Shown: positions 6,047 to 6,484 of the stretch, piece after piece
Numbering within the stretch: position 1 is the first letter of the stretch
Layout: each line of letters opens with the position of its first letter
DNA from: Clostridiales bacterium
GTDB taxonomy: Bacteria; Bacillota; Clostridia; Lachnospirales; Lachnospiraceae
Assembly (NCBI GenBank): GCA_020859965.1
Contig: JAJBVF010000118.1
Span: forward strand, 1 to 6,484
DNA length: 6,484 bases
Reading direction: 5' to 3'
Program-made: the position numbers and the translations under genes
The notes under the pieces: generated by a model
The model's database searches: none
The model's input: only the letters and a program-made list of their open reading frames with translations
What the model was told of the DNA's origin: nothing

Positions 6047-6484
6047 TCACGCAATTCCGACCACGCCAAATGCCCCTGGTCCGCCATGCGTGGTAATCAC
6101 GCATCCGGTCTTCACCCAGAATATTTTCTGAAATCCAAGCTCTTTAGCCGTATTCTCCGCAGCCTGCTTCAGTTCTTCCGAAAAACGTGGTGTTTCGATC
6201 AGCCAGATGCGTTCTCTGCGCAGATGGTTTTTTTCCGCACAGTCCTCAATCGCCTTTTTCACCACTTTCCGGAAGCTTCCGCGATATTTCACCGTAGCCA
6301 CCAGCTTTCCATCCAGAATCTCAATGCAGGGATGAAGCTTCAGGATCCGACTGCCAAGAAGCTCCAGATTGGAGCAGCGTCCGCCCGCATGCAGATAAAT
6401 CAGATTGGCCGGAACAAACTTCATCCTCGTGCGGGCACAGAATTCGAGAAACGTTTTACGCAGCGTCTCCCGCTCGATTTCCGG
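6047..6484 (-). CDS. DegV-family (fatty-acid-binding) protein, C-terminal half (5' end outside window)
   Basis: The frame enters from the right edge at codon one (PEIERETLRKTF) and ends with TGA at 6049-6047, giving 145 residues, about half of a usual 280-290-residue DegV protein. The diagnostic segments are the LHAGGRCSNLELLGSRILKL region, matching the LRKGGRIS-type motif, and the C-terminal ITTHGGPGAFGV, matching the family's THxGPGAxG motif. In characterised members (FakB) the conserved Arg and His of such regions lie near the bound fatty-acid carboxylate, and the protein presents fatty acids to FakA kinase for phosphorylation. Whether this copy is a true FakB cannot be judged from half a protein. 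The internal Met at 6424 is not the start, since the frame and family similarity continue upstream of it. Confidence 0.9.
   Translation of the reverse strand, partial: PEIERETLRKTFLEFCARTRMKFVPANLIYLHAGGRCSNLELLGSRILKLHPCIEILDGKLVATVKYRGSFRKVVKKAIEDCAEKNHLRRERIWLIETPRFSEELKQAAENTAKELGFQKIFWVKTGCVITTHGGPGAFGVVGIA

Overview
The window looks like chromosomal DNA of a Gram-positive gut Firmicute, most likely a Lachnospiraceae-type Clostridia. This is inferred from strong AGGAGG-type ribosome binding sites, a VanR/VanS-like two-component pair, a Ruminococcus-type cellobiose 2-epimerase relative, a DegV-family protein and a moderate base composition. All supportable genes lie on the minus strand, so transcription runs from the right end (6484) to the left end (1). 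No rRNA, tRNA, CRISPR array, transposase or phage gene was seen.

In transcription order: (1) 6484-6047 is the C-terminal half of a DegV-family fatty-acid-binding protein, cut by the window edge. (2) 6046-5882 is an intergenic stretch with a good extended -10 promoter and a perfect 7-bp inverted repeat. (3) 5881-4739 encodes an apparent fusion of a HAD-type 5'(3')-nucleotidase with a guanylate-kinase-like domain. (4) 4737-3772 is a decayed N-acylglucosamine/cellobiose 2-epimerase. It carries two opposing single-base frameshifts and lacks about 120 central residues. (5) 3771-3590 is the asnS leader, with a stop-adjacent hairpin, a perfect TATAAT promoter, a second hairpin and a small overlapping upstream ORF. 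(6) 3589-2195 is asnS, asparaginyl-tRNA synthetase. (7) 2135-1440 and 1450-302 are an overlapping response regulator and sensor kinase of the VanR/VanS type. (8) 305-1 is the start of a Gly/Asn/Tyr-rich protein built of 11-residue tandem repeats, coupled to the kinase by an ATGA overlap and running off the window.

The two most unusual items are the phosphatase-kinase fusion and the VanRS-like pair tied to a low-complexity repeat protein. The epimerase is the clearest case of gene decay. The regulator, kinase and repeat gene form one tight unit and probably a functional group. asnS has its own promoter and may also supply read-through into that unit, because no convincing terminator lies in the 59 bp between them.
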